Source of the DNA: Nitrobacteraceae bacterium AZCC 1564
GTDB taxonomy: Bacteria; Pseudomonadota; Alphaproteobacteria; Rhizobiales; Xanthobacteraceae
Direction of reading: 5' to 3'
Length of the DNA: 64,000 bases
Assembly (NCBI GenBank): GCA_036924835.1
Contig: JBAGRR010000001.1
Span: 2,929,001-2,993,000 of the forward strand
Position 1 is the first letter of the stretch. The number at the start of each line of letters is the position of its first letter. A program made the position numbers and the translations under genes. Shown here in pieces: positions 19,713-29,440 of this stretch. Below the pieces are notes generated by a model, which saw only the letters and a program-made list of their open reading frames with translations, was not told the origin of the DNA and made no database searches.

Positions 19713-20576
19713 TCAGTGCGTACGCAATTCCCGCTCGCGCTGAATCACTTCAGTCGCAAGTTTGAGATAAGCTTCACTTCCAACGCACTTCAGATCGTAC
19801 ACAAGCACCGGCTTGCCGTAGGACGGCGCTTCCGAAATGCGAACGTTGCGCGGGATCATCGTGTCGTAAACCTTGCTGCCCATGAACTGACGCACATCGG
19901 CGACGACCTGGTTTGAGAGGTTGTTGCGCGAGTCGAACATCGTCAGAACGATGCCGTGAATTGTCAGTCCTGGGTTCAGAGTCGAACGCACCTGCTCGAC
20001 CGTCTGCAGCAACTGCGACAAACCTTCGAGTGCGAAGAACTCACACTGCAGCGGCACCAGGATCGCGTGTGACGCCGCCATAGCGTTGACGGTGATCAGA
20101 TTGAGCGACGGCGGGCAATCGACCAGCACGTAAGTGTAAGCAGATTCCGTTTCGATGCCGACGTTTAGATCCGCAATCGCGTCGCGCAAGCGGAACGCGC
20201 GGTCGCGCGTCGTGCCCAATTCGAGCTCCAGACCGGAGAGATCCATCGTCGAAGCAGCAATGTGAAGCCGTGGGACCGCGGTCGGAATGATCGCTTCACG
20301 CAACTTGGCCTCTCCCACCAGCACATCGTAGGTCGAGCAGCTACGGTTGCGACGGTCGATGCCAAGTCCCGTCGAAGCATTGCCCTGAGGATCGAGATCA
20401 ACAACCAGCACACGCTCGCCAATGGCGGCAAGTGCTGTGCCTAAGTTGATCGCGGTAGTTGTTTTGCCGACGCCGCCCTTCTGGTTGGCTAGAGCGAGGA
20501 TACGCGGGCGGCCCGGTGTGCCTTCTGGCGCGTCGCCCTGAAAAACCTCATTCATATCAATCATTTGCGTGGCCAT
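19713..20576 (-). CDS. parA: Chromosome-partitioning ATPase ParA
   Basis: A 287-residue Walker-type ATPase that moves ParB-parS complexes. The deviant Walker A KGGVGKTT (33-40) carries the signature lysine; Walker A' VVDLDPQGNASTG and Walker B LVDCPPSLNLITVNA follow. There is a 24-residue N-terminal extension before ILALANQKGG, usual for Soj-type chromosomal ParA. It is encoded between rsmG and parB on the minus strand, the conserved rsmG-parA-parB arrangement close to the origin. MIDMNEVF four codons downstream is an alternative start. Confidence 0.97.
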   Translation of the reverse strand: MATQMIDMNEVFQGDAPEGTPGRPRILALANQKGGVGKTTTAINLGTALAAIGERVLVVDLDPQGNASTGLGIDRRNRSCSTYDVLVGEAKLREAIIPTAVPRLHIAASTMDLSGLELELGTTRDRAFRLRDAIADLNVGIETESAYTYVLVDCPPSLNLITVNAMAASHAILVPLQCEFFALEGLSQLLQTVEQVRSTLNPGLTIHGIVLTMFDSRNNLSNQVVADVRQFMGSKVYDTMIPRNVRISEAPSYGKPVLVYDLKCVGSEAYLKLATEVIQRERELRTH

Positions 20577-20594
20577 GTCTCTTGAACGGACAAT

Positions 20595-21260
20595 TTATCG
20601 CCGCTCGATGGTCTCAAGCTCGACGATCCAGCCTTGTCCGCCTGTCCGGCTGGGATGCAGATGTGGGTCGATAATCCAGTATTTAGTGGCTTCAGTCAAT
20701 TCTGACTCTACATCTTGTCCCTTTAGAAACAGGGCCTTCGCGCCGCGCTTCATGAGAGGCTCAACGTAGTTCAGGAGCATATGTAGAGGAGCGAGCGCGC
20801 GGGCGGTGACGCAATCCACGGGCGCACTGAAACTATCCACATAATCCCCGATGTCAGATAGATGGACAGTGCCAGCGGCACCTGTCACGCGCAGCGCCTC
20901 GCGCAGAAATGCAGCTTTCTTCGCATTTCGTTCAACAAGATGGACAGCAGCACCTTGATGCTCTGCCATCGCACAGGCCAGCACCACGCCGGGAAAACCG
21001 CCGCCACTGCCAAGATCAAGCCAGGTTCGTGCCTTGGGCGCGAGTGCGAGGAGCTGAAGGGAATCGGCCACGTGCCGGGTCCATAGGGTCGGCAACGTAG
21101 ACGGTGCCACGAGATTGGTTTTGGCCTGCCACTCCACCAGCAGATCGACATAGCGATCCAGCCGCGCCTCCGTTTCACGTGAAACGGGCGTGAGCGCCAA
21201 AGCTGCAGCTTTATCCCCGGGCGAAAGCAACGGGAGCTGGGCAGACGATAATTTGGCCAT
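20595..21260 (-). CDS. rsmG: 16S rRNA (guanine527-N7)-methyltransferase RsmG
   Basis: A 221-residue SAM-dependent methyltransferase (formerly GidB) that modifies G527 in the 16S rRNA decoding region; loss gives low-level streptomycin resistance in several bacteria. Motifs: WTRHVADSLQLL, SAM-binding WLDLGSGGGFPGVVLA, VHLVERNAKKAAFLREA, and VTARALAPL. The gene is 13 bases downstream of mnmG and 18 bases upstream of parA. A perfect 14-base parS core lies inside its coding sequence (21172-21185), encoding part of PVSRETEARLD. Confidence 0.95.
   Translation of the reverse strand: MAKLSSAQLPLLSPGDKAAALALTPVSRETEARLDRYVDLLVEWQAKTNLVAPSTLPTLWTRHVADSLQLLALAPKARTWLDLGSGGGFPGVVLACAMAEHQGAAVHLVERNAKKAAFLREALRVTGAAGTVHLSDIGDYVDSFSAPVDCVTARALAPLHMLLNYVEPLMKRGAKALFLKGQDVESELTEATKYWIIDPHLHPSRTGGQGWIVELETIERR
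21172..21185. promoter_or_regulatory. parS: parS site inside rsmG
   Basis: GTTTCACGTGAAAC is a perfect palindrome and the core of the bacterial parS consensus. It lies within the rsmG reading frame. The outer bases are C and G rather than the optimal T and A. Confidence 0.9.
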
Positions 21261-21273
21261 GGGCTCCCTGCCC

Positions 21274-23145
21274 TCAGGCCGACGCGGCCGGCGTGCGCCG
21301 GGCTTCGCGACGCAGATAAGCCGCGAGGATGGCCAAAGCTGCCGGTGTCATAGCTTCAATCCGAGCAGCGTGGCCAATCGTCCGCGGCCGAATGCTCTCA
21401 AGCTTCTGGCGAGCTTCATTCGAGAGTCCGGGCACAGCTCGATAGTCCACCTCGGTCAGAACCAGACTTTCATCCCGCCGGAAAGCCTCAACATCCGCCG
21501 CCTGCCGCGACAGGTAGACATCGTACTTGGCGTCGATCTCCAGATGGATCGCGATGCTCGGATCGATCTCTTGAAGCTGAGGCCAGATTGCTGTGACTTC
21601 CGCCCAGCCGATCTCCGGATAAGCCAACAGCTCAAAGGCTGAACGGCGCTGACCGTCGCGGTTGAGCGCGAGCCCATACTTCGCAGCTTCGTTGGGCGTC
21701 ACGGACAGAGATTTCGCCAAAGACTTCGCCTCACTAAGTGCGGAGATCTTCGCGGTGTGGAAACGTGCCCGCTCTGCACCGACGCATCCCAAGGCAATGC
21801 CTCGATCGGTCAAACGCTGATCGGCATTGTCGGCCCGCAGGGTCAAGCGGTACTCCGCCCGCGACGTGAACATCCGATACGGCTCGGTGATGCCGCGCGA
21901 CGTCAAATCGTCGATCATGACGCCCAAATAGCCATGAGCACGGTCAAACACGACAGGCTGACCTCCTCCGGCCAGCAAAGCCGCATTCAGGCCGGCCACT
22001 AGACCCTGCGCAGCGGCTTCTTCATATCCGGTCGTGCCATTGATCTGACCGGCCAGGAACAGCCCCGGTACGCGCTTGGTCTGCAGCGTTGGATCCAGTT
22101 CGCGAGGATCGACGTGATCGTATTCGATCGCGTAACCCGGGCGGACCATTTTGACCTGCTCCAACCCCGGAATCGTGGCCAGGATAGCTAGCTGAACCTC
22201 CTCCGGAAGGGAGGTCGAGATTCCATTGGGGTAAACGGTCGTATCGTCGAGCCCTTCCGGCTCCAGGAAGATCTGATGGCCGTCCCGATCACCAAAACGG
22301 ACGATTTTGTCCTCGATCGACGGACAATAGCGCGGACCCGTGCTCTTGATCTGGCCGGAATACATCGGCGACCGGTGCACGTTCGCCCGAATGATCTCAT
22401 GGGTCGCATCGGTCGTGCGGGTAATGCCACATTCGATCTGAGGGGTGGTGATCTGGGTGGTCAGAACCGAGAACGGCTCAATCGGATCGTCCCCCGGCTG
22501 CATTTCCACTGCGGACCAGTTGATGGTGGTGCCATCGAGTCGAGGCGGGGTCCCCGTCTTGAGGCGACCTAAGGTAAATCCGACCGCTTCGAAAGACTTC
22601 GATAATCCCATCGCCGGGGCCTCGCCTACTCGCCCGGCCGGCCAATTCCGTTCGCCCAGATGGATCAAACCGCGCAGAAATGTGCCGGTTGTGACAACAA
22701 TCGCAGCTGTGGCGAACTCCCGGCCGTCGCCGAGGCGAAGTCCACGAATGCGGCCGTCAGAGAGGAGAAATTCGTCCGCTTCACCCTCGATCACGGATAG
22801 ATTGGGTGTCTTCCGGATCTCGGCTTGCATGGCCGCGGCGTAAAGCTTGCGATCGATCTGGGCACGAGGACCGCGAACTGCCGGACCCTTCCGACGATTC
22901 AAAACGCGGAACTGGATGCCACCCCGGTCGGCGATGCGGCCCATCAACCCATCGAGAGCATCGATTTCACGGACGAGATGCCCCTTTCCCAGCCCGCCAA
23001 TCGCGGGATTGCAGGACATCGCGCCAACAGTCGCGAATTGATGGGTGACGAGGGCCGTTTTGGCGCCCATGCGCGCGGAAGCGGCCGCGGCTTCACAGCC
23101 GGCGTGCCCTCCTCCGATCACGATGACATCAAACGAATTTTGCAT
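21274..23145 (-). CDS. mnmG: tRNA uridine 5-carboxymethylaminomethyl modification enzyme MnmG
   Basis: A 623-residue FAD protein (GidA) that with MnmE installs the cmnm5 group on wobble U34. I start at ATG 23145 ([20 protein letters not shown]); the longer frame would translate a parS site and non-conserved DNA. The dinucleotide-binding [42 protein letters not shown](I)D, and the [20 protein letters not shown] signature are present, and the C-terminal helical domain contacts MnmE. It is encoded next to mnmE with the parS cluster between them. Confidence 0.97.
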   Translation of the reverse strand: MQNSFDVIVIGGGHAGCEAAAASARMGAKTALVTHQFATVGAMSCNPAIGGLGKGHLVREIDALDGLMGRIADRGGIQFRVLNRRKGPAVRGPRAQIDRKLYAAAMQAEIRKTPNLSVIEGEADEFLLSDGRIRGLRLGDGREFATAAIVVTTGTFLRGLIHLGERNWPAGRVGEAPAMGLSKSFEAVGFTLGRLKTGTPPRLDGTTINWSAVEMQPGDDPIEPFSVLTTQITTPQIECGITRTTDATHEIIRANVHRSPMYSGQIKSTGPRYCPSIEDKIVRFGDRDGHQIFLEPEGLDDTTVYPNGISTSLPEEVQLAILATIPGLEQVKMVRPGYAIEYDHVDPRELDPTLQTKRVPGLFLAGQINGTTGYEEAAAQGLVAGLNAALLAGGGQPVVFDRAHGYLGVMIDDLTSRGITEPYRMFTSRAEYRLTLRADNADQRLTDRGIALGCVGAERARFHTAKISALSEAKSLAKSLSVTPNEAAKYGLALNRDGQRRSAFELLAYPEIGWAEVTAIWPQLQEIDPSIAIHLEIDAKYDVYLSRQAADVEAFRRDESLVLTEVDYRAVPGLSNEARQKLESIRPRTIGHAARIEAMTPAALAILAAYLRREARRTPAASA

Positions 23146-23207
23146 GATTGAACGGTGTTCTATCGTGCAACTGCAAAAGCTCAAAGTCAGAACTGCGGGA
23201 TCAAGGC

Positions 23208-23221
23208 GTTTCACGTGAAAC
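23208..23221. promoter_or_regulatory. parS: parS site 2
   Basis: A perfect GTTTCACGTGAAAC core between mnmG and mnmE. It forms the first of three sites spaced 34 and 33 bases centre to centre. Confidence 0.93.
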
Positions 23222-23240
23222 AAAGTGAAGAGCCAACGGG

Positions 23241-23256
23241 TGTTTCACGTGAAACA
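23241..23256. promoter_or_regulatory. parS: parS site 3 (full 16-mer)
   Basis: TGTTTCACGTGAAACA matches the full 16-base parS consensus, palindromic end to end. Confidence 0.96.
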
Positions 23257-23273
23257 CCCACCCGATCCCTCGA

Positions 23274-23289
23274 TGTTTCACGTGAAACA
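23274..23289. promoter_or_regulatory. parS: parS site 4 (full 16-mer)
   Basis: A second full TGTTTCACGTGAAACA, 12 bases before the end of mnmE. The three-site cluster is about 4 kb from the predicted origin. Confidence 0.96.
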
Positions 23290-23300
23290 GTCGTTAGGCG

Positions 23301-24659
23301 CTATTTGCCTATACAGAAATCCCGAAAGATAGAATCCAAAATATCTTCAACGTCGACGCGCCCGGTCAACCGCCCTAACGAGTGAATCGCTATTCGAAGT
23401 TCCTCGGCAATTAGCTCTGGTTCCTCCTTCATGCTCAGAGCCCGACCCAAGGCATCCGCGGCGTCCTGCAGCAAGGTCCGATGACGTGCACGGGTGATCA
23501 GCGAAACCTCGTCGTCGAAATGGGATGATGCAAATTGGACCAGACTGTCCATCAGTTCAGAAAGGCCCCGACCGTTCTTTGCCGAGATCGAAAAGGCCAA
23601 CTGACCACCCACCGTACTCGTCGTGGGACCAGCCAGATCGTCGAGCTTATTGCGAATGGTCCAAATCCGACCTGGGTCGTTTGGAACTCCCTCGTTCCAT
23701 TCAGCCACGTTCGGACCGCCCCTCGCCTCATCAGTTCGGCCATCGACGAGCCAGAAGATCAGATCAGCGTCGCCGGCACGTGCTTTCGCGCGCCGGATTC
23801 CCTCGAGCTCTATTGGATCTAACGTTTCGTGGATGCCCGCCGTGTCGATCAGGGTCACGGGATAGCCGTCGAGGTCGAGATGCACCTCGATGATGTCGCG
23901 GGTGGTCCCTGCCTGCGGTGAAACGATTGCAACGTCCCGCCGGGCGAGCTGGTTCATGAGCGTCGATTTGCCAACGTTGGGAGCGCCGGTAATAGCCACA
24001 ACGAGCCCGTCGCGCAGACGCTCGCTCCGGCCCGCTATCGCCAGGACACCCTCGATCTCATCAAGCAGACGTCTGACCCTCTCCTTCGCAGGTCCAATGA
24101 GGTCGTCCGGTACATCGCCTTCGTCCGAGAAGTCGATAGCCGCTTCGACCATTGCCGACGCTTTGATGATCTGCTCCCGCCAATCCCTAGCATGATTGCC
24201 CAACAGCCCCCTTAGCTGCCGGAGAGCCTGGCGGCGTTGGCGATCAGTATCTGCGTGAATCAAATCGTCGAGGCCTTCAGCCTCGGTGAGGTCGAGCTTG
24301 CCGTTCTCAAATGCGCGGCGTGTGAATTCGCCTGGCTCGGCAGGACGCAGCCCTCCGATTTTTCCGAGTGCCTCGAACATCGCCGCGATGACAGCGCGGC
24401 CACCGTGGACCTGAAACTCGGCAACGTCCTCTCCTGTCACGCTGTGCGGTCCTGGAAACCACAGCACCACCCCCTCGTCGATGGGCTCATGATTCGCGTT
24501 TCGCAATGTTGCGAGGTGAGCCACCCGAGGCGCAGGAATTTTTCCGCAAAGACTTTCGACCGCAGCCCGTGCTTGCGGTCCGGATAGACGGATCACAGCG
24601 ATCGCCGTTGGCGCGCGCCCAGACGACAACGCGAAGATGGTTTGGTTGGGAGAAAGCAT
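23301..24659 (-). CDS. mnmE: tRNA modification GTPase MnmE
   Basis: 452 residues from ATG 24659 ([17 protein letters not shown]). N-terminal folate-binding domain (1-120, [21 protein letters not shown]), helical domain, and an inserted G domain (about 215-375) with G1 [11 protein letters not shown]3 DTAGIHET and a modified G4 region (TIRNKLDD). The C-terminal motif CIGK carries the catalytic Cys that is needed for the modification. Works with MnmG, encoded 155 bases downstream across the parS cluster. The upstream frame extension of 13 residues is less likely. Confidence 0.96.
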   Translation of the reverse strand: MLSPNQTIFALSSGRAPTAIAVIRLSGPQARAAVESLCGKIPAPRVAHLATLRNANHEPIDEGVVLWFPGPHSVTGEDVAEFQVHGGRAVIAAMFEALGKIGGLRPAEPGEFTRRAFENGKLDLTEAEGLDDLIHADTDRQRRQALRQLRGLLGNHARDWREQIIKASAMVEAAIDFSDEGDVPDDLIGPAKERVRRLLDEIEGVLAIAGRSERLRDGLVVAITGAPNVGKSTLMNQLARRDVAIVSPQAGTTRDIIEVHLDLDGYPVTLIDTAGIHETLDPIELEGIRRAKARAGDADLIFWLVDGRTDEARGGPNVAEWNEGVPNDPGRIWTIRNKLDDLAGPTTSTVGGQLAFSISAKNGRGLSELMDSLVQFASSHFDDEVSLITRARHRTLLQDAADALGRALSMKEEPELIAEELRIAIHSLGRLTGRVDVEDILDSIFRDFCIGK

Positions 24660-24744
24660 TGCGCCTATTTGTCGAACAGGCAGACGGCGCGCAATCAAAA
24701 TCCAATCAGAAGCTTAAGTCGTCAGAATTGTGCAACGCAATATA

Positions 24745-24761
24745 CTGCACCATTGGTGCAG
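24745..24761. promoter_or_regulatory. Inverted repeat upstream of mnmE
   Basis: CTGCACC and GGTGCAG flank three bases, and another CTGCACC follows at about 24772. It is a likely protein-binding site or operator for the leftward mnmE transcript. It resembles both NtrC half-sites with short spacing and CTGC...GCAG sites of PhaR-type regulators; the owner is not determined. Confidence 0.35.
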
Positions 24762-24839
24762 CATAGCATTTGCTGCACCGCACACTAAACCCCGGCGCGG
24801 CGGCTCCCTCGCCGGCTTGAAGTGCGGCGTGGAGCGAAA

Positions 24840-24872
24840 GCGAACCGGACTTGAGATTGTTGCCCGGTTCGC
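24840..24872 (-). terminator. Probable terminator hairpin after rho
   Basis: GCGAACCGG and CCGGTTCGC form a nine-pair stem with a 15-base loop, 10 bases past the rho stop on the minus strand. The following T tract is weak (TTTCG). Confidence 0.45.
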
Positions 24873-24882
24873 CTCTTATCAA

Positions 24883-26148
24883 TTAGGTGTTCATGGACTC
24901 GAAGAACTCCGCGTTGTTCTTGGTGTTGCGGAGTTTGTCGAGCAGGAAGTCGATGGCATCCATGGTGCCCATCGGATTGAGGATCCGGCGAAGCACGTAC
25001 ATCTTCTTGAGCAGCTGCGGATCAGTAATGAGCTCTTCCTTACGCGTGCCCGAGCGCGAAATATCGATCGCAGGGAACGTCCGCTTGTCGGAGACCTTGC
25101 GATCAAGAATGAGTTCGGAGTTACCCGTGCCCTTGAACTCTTCGAAGATCACCTCGTCCATGCGGCTGCCGGTATCGACCAACGCCGTTGCAATGATGGT
25201 CAGCGAACCGCCCTCTTCGATGTTACGCGCCGCACCGAAGAAACGCTTCGGACGCTGAAGCGCGTTCGCGTCGACACCACCAGTCAAGACCTTGCCGGAT
25301 GACGGAACCACTGTGTTGTAGGCGCGGCCAAGACGTGTGATCGAATCAAGCAGAATGACAACGTCGCGTCCGTGCTCGACAAGACGCTTGGCTTTTTCGA
25401 TCACCATCTCGGCGACCTGAACGTGGCGCACGGCAGGCTCATCGAACGTCGATGAAACCACCTCTCCTTTCACCGAGCGCTGCATGTCCGTGACTTCTTC
25501 CGGACGCTCGTCGATCAGAAGAACAATCAGATAGCACTCCGGATGATTGGCCGTAATCGCGTGCGCGATGTTCTGCATCAGCACGGTCTTACCCGTGCGA
25601 GGCGGAGCAACGATAAGTGCGCGCTGGCCTTTACCGATAGGCGCTACAATATCGATGACACGTGTCGACAAGTCCTTGCGCGTGGGATCGTCCAGCTCGA
25701 GCTTGAACCGCTGATCGGGGAACAATGGCGTGAGGTTGTCGAAATTGACCTTGTGCTTCGACTTCTCCGGATCCTCGAAATTCAGCGTGTTGACTTTCAA
25801 CAGCGCGAAGTAGCGCTCGCCCTCCTTCGGGCTGCGGATGTGACCTTCAATCGTGTCACCGGTGCGAAGACCGAAACGGCGAATCTGCGACGGCGAAACA
25901 TAGATGTCGTCCGGTCCGGGCAAGTAATTTGCGTCCCATGACCGAAGGAAGCCGAAGCCGTCGGCAAGAACCTCGACGACACCCTCGCCGATAATATCGG
26001 TTTCCTGAATGGCGAGCTGTTTGAGAATGGCGAACATCAGCTCCTGCTTGCGCATGGTGCTGGCGTTTTCGACCCCGAGTTCCTCGGCGAACGAGACAAG
26101 CTCCGCCGGAGTTTTTGCTTTGAGGTCTTGTAATTTGATTTCCCGCAT
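24883..26148 (-). CDS. rho: Transcription termination factor Rho
   Basis: A 421-residue hexameric RNA-dependent ATPase. N-terminal helical domain ([30 protein letters not shown] in two parts), cold-shock-like RNA-binding domain ([25 protein letters not shown]), Walker [18 protein letters not shown], Walker [18 protein letters not shown]- and R-loop region ([26 protein letters not shown] across segments) and C-terminal [11 protein letters not shown]. Normal length. Transcribed leftward between hemJ and mnmE. Confidence 0.98.
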   Translation of the reverse strand: MREIKLQDLKAKTPAELVSFAEELGVENASTMRKQELMFAILKQLAIQETDIIGEGVVEVLADGFGFLRSWDANYLPGPDDIYVSPSQIRRFGLRTGDTIEGHIRSPKEGERYFALLKVNTLNFEDPEKSKHKVNFDNLTPLFPDQRFKLELDDPTRKDLSTRVIDIVAPIGKGQRALIVAPPRTGKTVLMQNIAHAITANHPECYLIVLLIDERPEEVTDMQRSVKGEVVSSTFDEPAVRHVQVAEMVIEKAKRLVEHGRDVVILLDSITRLGRAYNTVVPSSGKVLTGGVDANALQRPKRFFGAARNIEEGGSLTIIATALVDTGSRMDEVIFEEFKGTGNSELILDRKVSDKRTFPAIDISRSGTRKEELITDPQLLKKMYVLRRILNPMGTMDAIDFLLDKLRNTKNNAEFFESMNT

Positions 26149-26414
26149 TGGGATCGTCCTGTGGAGAAACTAAGAGGGGAAGGAGCAAGAGAAGGTTCAG
26201 TTTGCTGACGACATACGGACTACAAAAAGGACTAGAAGTCCGCAGGTCTTGAGCAAGGAAGGTGCCGGGAGGCTTCGAACCTGATGCAGCGTCCGGTCCA
26301 ACAATAAAACCGCGACTCTACCGCATCCGCCTGCGTTCGGTGGGATACTCCCAATATAGAAAATAGGCCGAAGCGACGCAAGACGATCATGGGCTGGCGA
26401 ACCCGATTCCCGGG
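26149..26414. other. rho-hemJ intergenic region with a tRNA-3'-half-like sequence on the minus strand
   Basis: No gene is evident. On the minus strand, about 26330 down to 26260, one reads GGTAGAG, a short CGGT/ACCG stem, then GGTTCGAA followed by CCCGGCACC. These resemble the D-loop, anticodon and T-arm/acceptor end of a tRNA, but no 5' acceptor strand complementary to the 3' end is present and the T stem pairs poorly. It may be a decayed tRNA or the structured rho leader. Low confidence. Confidence 0.2.
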
Positions 26415-26837
26415 TTAAAACGGCTTCACAATCACCAGGATCACGATCATGATCATGAGGATAGTCGGTACCTCGTTGATTATACGATAGAATTTTTGAC
26501 TTTTGGTATTTTTATCAGCGGCAAACTCCCGCACGCGCGCGCTCAGAAAGCCATGGACGGCCGACATCACCAGGACCAATGCAAATTTGGCGTGAAACCA
26601 GCCCGCCTTGTACCAATGACCCTGCCATACCAACCACAGGCCAGCGAGCCAGGTGACGATCATAGCTGGATTGATGATCACCTTCAGCAGTCGCCGTTCC
26701 ATGACCTTGAACGTCTCGGACTGCTTGGAGCCGATCTCAGCGTCGCAGTGATAAACGAACAGGCGAGGCAGATAGAGCATACCGGCCATCCAGGAGATGA
26801 CCGCAATCACATGGAGCGCCTTGATCCATTCGTACAT
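26415..26837 (-). CDS. hemJ: Protoporphyrinogen IX oxidase HemJ
   Basis: 140 residues from ATG 26837 (MYEWIKALHVIAVISWMAG), the usual HemJ start and length; the longer frame adds 34 unlike residues. Four hydrophobic helices. The conserved haem/substrate histidines are in ALHVIAVISW and in HAKFALVLVMSAVHGF. It oxidises protoporphyrinogen IX in haem synthesis, in the inner membrane. It borders the predicted replication origin; the haem gene expected there from Caulobacter, hemE, is not in this position. Confidence 0.92.
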   Translation of the reverse strand: MYEWIKALHVIAVISWMAGMLYLPRLFVYHCDAEIGSKQSETFKVMERRLLKVIINPAMIVTWLAGLWLVWQGHWYKAGWFHAKFALVLVMSAVHGFLSARVREFAADKNTKSQKFYRIINEVPTILMIMIVILVIVKPF

Positions 26838-27361
26838 TACGAAGTGCTCGCTTGCTTTGCTTAGCCGAAAGATCTCTACACGTGGTTCGTGGAAGGGCTT
26901 GGCGGAACCAAAGCCATCCCAAGAGACGTTGAGCATCAATGGGGGGCCTCATGCAAGGTCTATCCGCAGGGCACAACTTCCTTAAGGAATCCTTTTAGAT
27001 TCTTAAGTTAGAGTTTGAGTGACCGTGATTAGTGTCCGCACAATTCGATCCTCGTTTTATTCTGCGACAATCCACATGCGGCGAGGTTATGCCCGCAGTT
27101 GATTTAAAAGACGATGCTGCAAAAAAGCGGATTGTTTCAATGCCTTGCGGCGGGGCGTCCGCCATTAGTCCAAGACAAATCCACATAAGCCCGCTACCAT
27201 GATTGCTACTGTCTGGTTTCATCCCGAAATCACGGCTGTGAATGGAATGTCGCGTTATCCCGGGCGTGCTTTTGCGCGGTCCGATCGAGGTCGAAGTCCC
27301 CACAGGGATTCACAGCGATTCACAATGGGACTGACGACGTAAAACCGGGAATCGAGTCGAT
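26838..27361. other. oriC: Predicted chromosomal replication origin (oriC)
   Basis: A 524-base gap from which transcription diverges (hemJ-rho-mnmEG-rsmG-parAB leftward; ppsR-maf-coaE-dnaQ rightward). In Caulobacter and Rickettsia the origin lies between a haem gene and the DUF299 gene, the same setting. Degenerate DnaA-box-like 9-mers are at 27068-27076 (CAATCCACA), 27177-27185 (AAATCCACA), 27306-27314 (GGATTCACA), 27316-27324 (CGATTCACA) and 27237-27245 on the other strand. An AT-rich stretch with CTTAAG repeats (26981-27017) could be the unwinding or CtrA-type element. Six GANTC methylation sites occur (26987, 26998, 27307, 27317, 27349, 27354). No perfect TTATCCACA was seen. The short minus-strand frame here is not gene-like. 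Confidence 0.7.
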
Positions 27362-28198
27362 ATGGTGCCCACCACCGGCAGCTATTTTCATCTCCACATG
27401 ATCTCCGATTCGACCGGAGAAACGCTTATCACCGTCGCACGCGCCGTTGCCGCGCAGTATTCCAACGTCTCACCTGTGGAGCATGTGTATCCGCTGATCC
27501 GCAGTCAGAAGCAGCTCGATCGCGTCCTTGCGGAAATAGAGGAGGCACCCGGCATTGTCCTCTTTACCCTTTTGGAAAAGGATCTCGTGGAGCGGCTCGA
27601 AGCGAAGTGCCAGGAAATCAACATCCCGAGCCTTTCAATCATCGGTCCGGTGATGCAGCTGTTTCAGGCTTACCTCGGGACCGAGACATCGCGCCGGGTC
27701 GGTGCACAGCACACTCTCAACGCGGAGTATTTCAAACGCATCGACGCGCTGAATTACTCGATGATGCACGATGATGGTCAGCACGTCGAAGGTCTGGAAG
27801 AAGCGGATGTCGTTCTTGTGGGTGTGTCACGAACATCGAAAACGCCAACCTCGATTTATCTCGCTAACCGCGGTGTCCGTGCAGCCAATGTGCCGCTTGT
27901 GCCTGGTATTCCTATCCCGCATCAGCTCGAGACGTTGAAGAAGCCGCTTGTCGTCAGCCTACATGCAACGCCGGAGCGTTTGATTCAGATTCGTCAGAAC
28001 CGGCTGCTCGGGATCGGCGCGAAAACAGGTGATGATTCGTACGTCGATCGTCAATCGGTGACGGAAGAGGTGGCATTTTCCCGCAAGCTCAGTGCCAAGT
28101 ATGACTGGCCCTTGCTGGATGTCACACGTCGTTCGATCGAAGAGACTGCTGCAGCCATTATGAAACTGCTTGCCGATCGTCAGCGTCAAAAGAACTGA
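27362..28198 (+). CDS. ppsR: Pyruvate, phosphate dikinase regulatory protein (DUF299)
   Basis: A 278-residue bifunctional ADP-dependent kinase/Pi-dependent phosphorylase that switches pyruvate phosphate dikinase (or PEP synthase) off and on. N-terminal [13 protein letters not shown] and the P-loop-like [18 protein letters not shown] (about 153-170) are diagnostic. The target enzyme is not in this window. It is the first rightward gene after the predicted origin, as in other alphaproteobacteria, and its stop is three bases before maf. Confidence 0.92.
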   Translation: MVPTTGSYFHLHMISDSTGETLITVARAVAAQYSNVSPVEHVYPLIRSQKQLDRVLAEIEEAPGIVLFTLLEKDLVERLEAKCQEINIPSLSIIGPVMQLFQAYLGTETSRRVGAQHTLNAEYFKRIDALNYSMMHDDGQHVEGLEEADVVLVGVSRTSKTPTSIYLANRGVRAANVPLVPGIPIPHQLETLKKPLVVSLHATPERLIQIRQNRLLGIGAKTGDDSYVDRQSVTEEVAFSRKLSAKYDWPLLDVTRRSIEETAAAIMKLLADRQRQKN

Positions 28199-28201
28199 TA
28201 G

Positions 28202-28816
28202 ATGATCATGTCGATTTGGCTTGAGCGAAAACCGTTGATTTTGGCCTCACAAAGTGCAGCACGTCGTATGCTGCTTGCGAATGCTGGTCTGTCAATTGAG
28301 TGTATTCCGGCTGACATTGACGAGCGGGGAATTCAGCAATCGTCTCATCTGAAGGATCCTGGAAAAATCGCCGCCCTTCTGGCGAATGAGAAAGCCAAGT
28401 ACGTATCGACAAAGATCACAGACCAATATGTTGTCGGTGCTGATCAGACGCTTGCGCTCGGCGAGCAGCTTTTCAGTAAGCCCGTGAACTCCGCGGCGGC
28501 CATCGAACAGATGCGAACACTTTCGGGAAATGTTCACGAGCTCCATAGCGCTGTTAGCGTCGTCAAGAATGGCGAGCTTTTGTTCTCGCACGTGAGCGTC
28601 GCGCGTATGACCATGCGATCGTTGACGAACGATCAGATCGCCGCGTACGTCAAGGCGGCTGGTAATGCAGTGACCCAAAGCGTGGGCGCCTATCAACTTG
28701 AGGGTGTTGGCGTGAACCTGTTCGATCGCATCGATGGCGATCATTTCACGATCCTGGGTCTGCCGCTGCTACCGCTGCTTGGCTTTCTTCGCAGGAAGAA
28801 TCTGCTGGCTGTATAA
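28202..28816 (+). CDS. maf: Maf family nucleotide pyrophosphatase
   Basis: 204 residues. The Maf fold begins [19 protein letters not shown] (P-loop-like S-R-R), with the conserved [24 protein letters not shown] and [16 protein letters not shown] segments. Family members hydrolyse dTTP/UTP or modified nucleotides to monophosphates and may restrain septation. The Q in GADQTL is a member-specific feature of the alphaproteobacterial subgroup. Probably co-transcribed with ppsR and coaE. aroE, often between maf and coaE in relatives, is absent. Confidence 0.88.
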   Translation: MIMSIWLERKPLILASQSAARRMLLANAGLSIECIPADIDERGIQQSSHLKDPGKIAALLANEKAKYVSTKITDQYVVGADQTLALGEQLFSKPVNSAAAIEQMRTLSGNVHELHSAVSVVKNGELLFSHVSVARMTMRSLTNDQIAAYVKAAGNAVTQSVGAYQLEGVGVNLFDRIDGDHFTILGLPLLPLLGFLRRKNLLAV

Positions 28817-28833
28817 TTCAACGAGATTTTTTG

Positions 28834-29433
28834 ATGTTGCTACTTGGTTTGACCGGTTCGATCGGGATGGGAAAGTCCACTACGGCAAAGTTATTTGAGG
28901 AAGCCGGAGTACCTGTCTACGACGCGGACGCGACCGTTCATAAGATCTACGAAGGCGAGGCAGTGCCTGCTGTCGAAGCAGCATTTCCAGGCAGCACAGC
29001 CAACGGCAAAGTGGATCGGCAAAAGCTATCTGCGATGGTCGTGAACAACGCCGAGGCCATGAAGCGTCTCGAAGCCATTGTGCATCCGATGCTGCGCAGC
29101 CATCAGCAGAAGTTTTTGAGCGATGCGGAGAAGGCGGGGGCACCGGTGGCGGTGTTGGATGTGCCGCTATTATTCGAAACGGGTGGTGAAAAGCGGGTGG
29201 ATGCCGTCGTTGTGGTGACAACCACACCTGAAATCCAGCGAGAACGAATTCTCGCGCGGGAGAACATGACCCCGGACAAGCTTGACGCGATCTTGACCCG
29301 CCAGTTGCCTGATGCGGAAAAGCGGAAGCGGGCGGATTTCGTGGTGGATACATCCCACGGATTGGACCCGGTCAGGCTGCGAATCCGTGAAATCCTTGAT
29401 CAGGTTGCTAAAATGCCGCAACGGCGAAGCTGA
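28834..29433 (+). CDS. coaE: Dephospho-CoA kinase
   Basis: A 199-residue P-loop kinase for the last step of coenzyme A synthesis. Walker [11 protein letters not shown] (8-17), substrate region [12 protein letters not shown], and [24 protein letters not shown] with lid arginines ([10 protein letters not shown]). I choose ATG 28834; the TTG just before it is in frame too. Starts 17 bases after maf. Eight bases separate its stop from repeat copy F. coaA, the first CoA enzyme, is at 40361. Confidence 0.94.
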   Translation: MLLLGLTGSIGMGKSTTAKLFEEAGVPVYDADATVHKIYEGEAVPAVEAAFPGSTANGKVDRQKLSAMVVNNAEAMKRLEAIVHPMLRSHQQKFLSDAEKAGAPVAVLDVPLLFETGGEKRVDAVVVVTTTPEIQRERILARENMTPDKLDAILTRQLPDAEKRKRADFVVDTSHGLDPVRLRIREILDQVAKMPQRRS

Positions 29434-29440
29434 TTCGAAA

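Noticed and set aside
26995..27303. A 102-codon minus-strand frame in the predicted origin
   Set aside because: No ribosome site, no recognisable domain, and the region is better explained as oriC.
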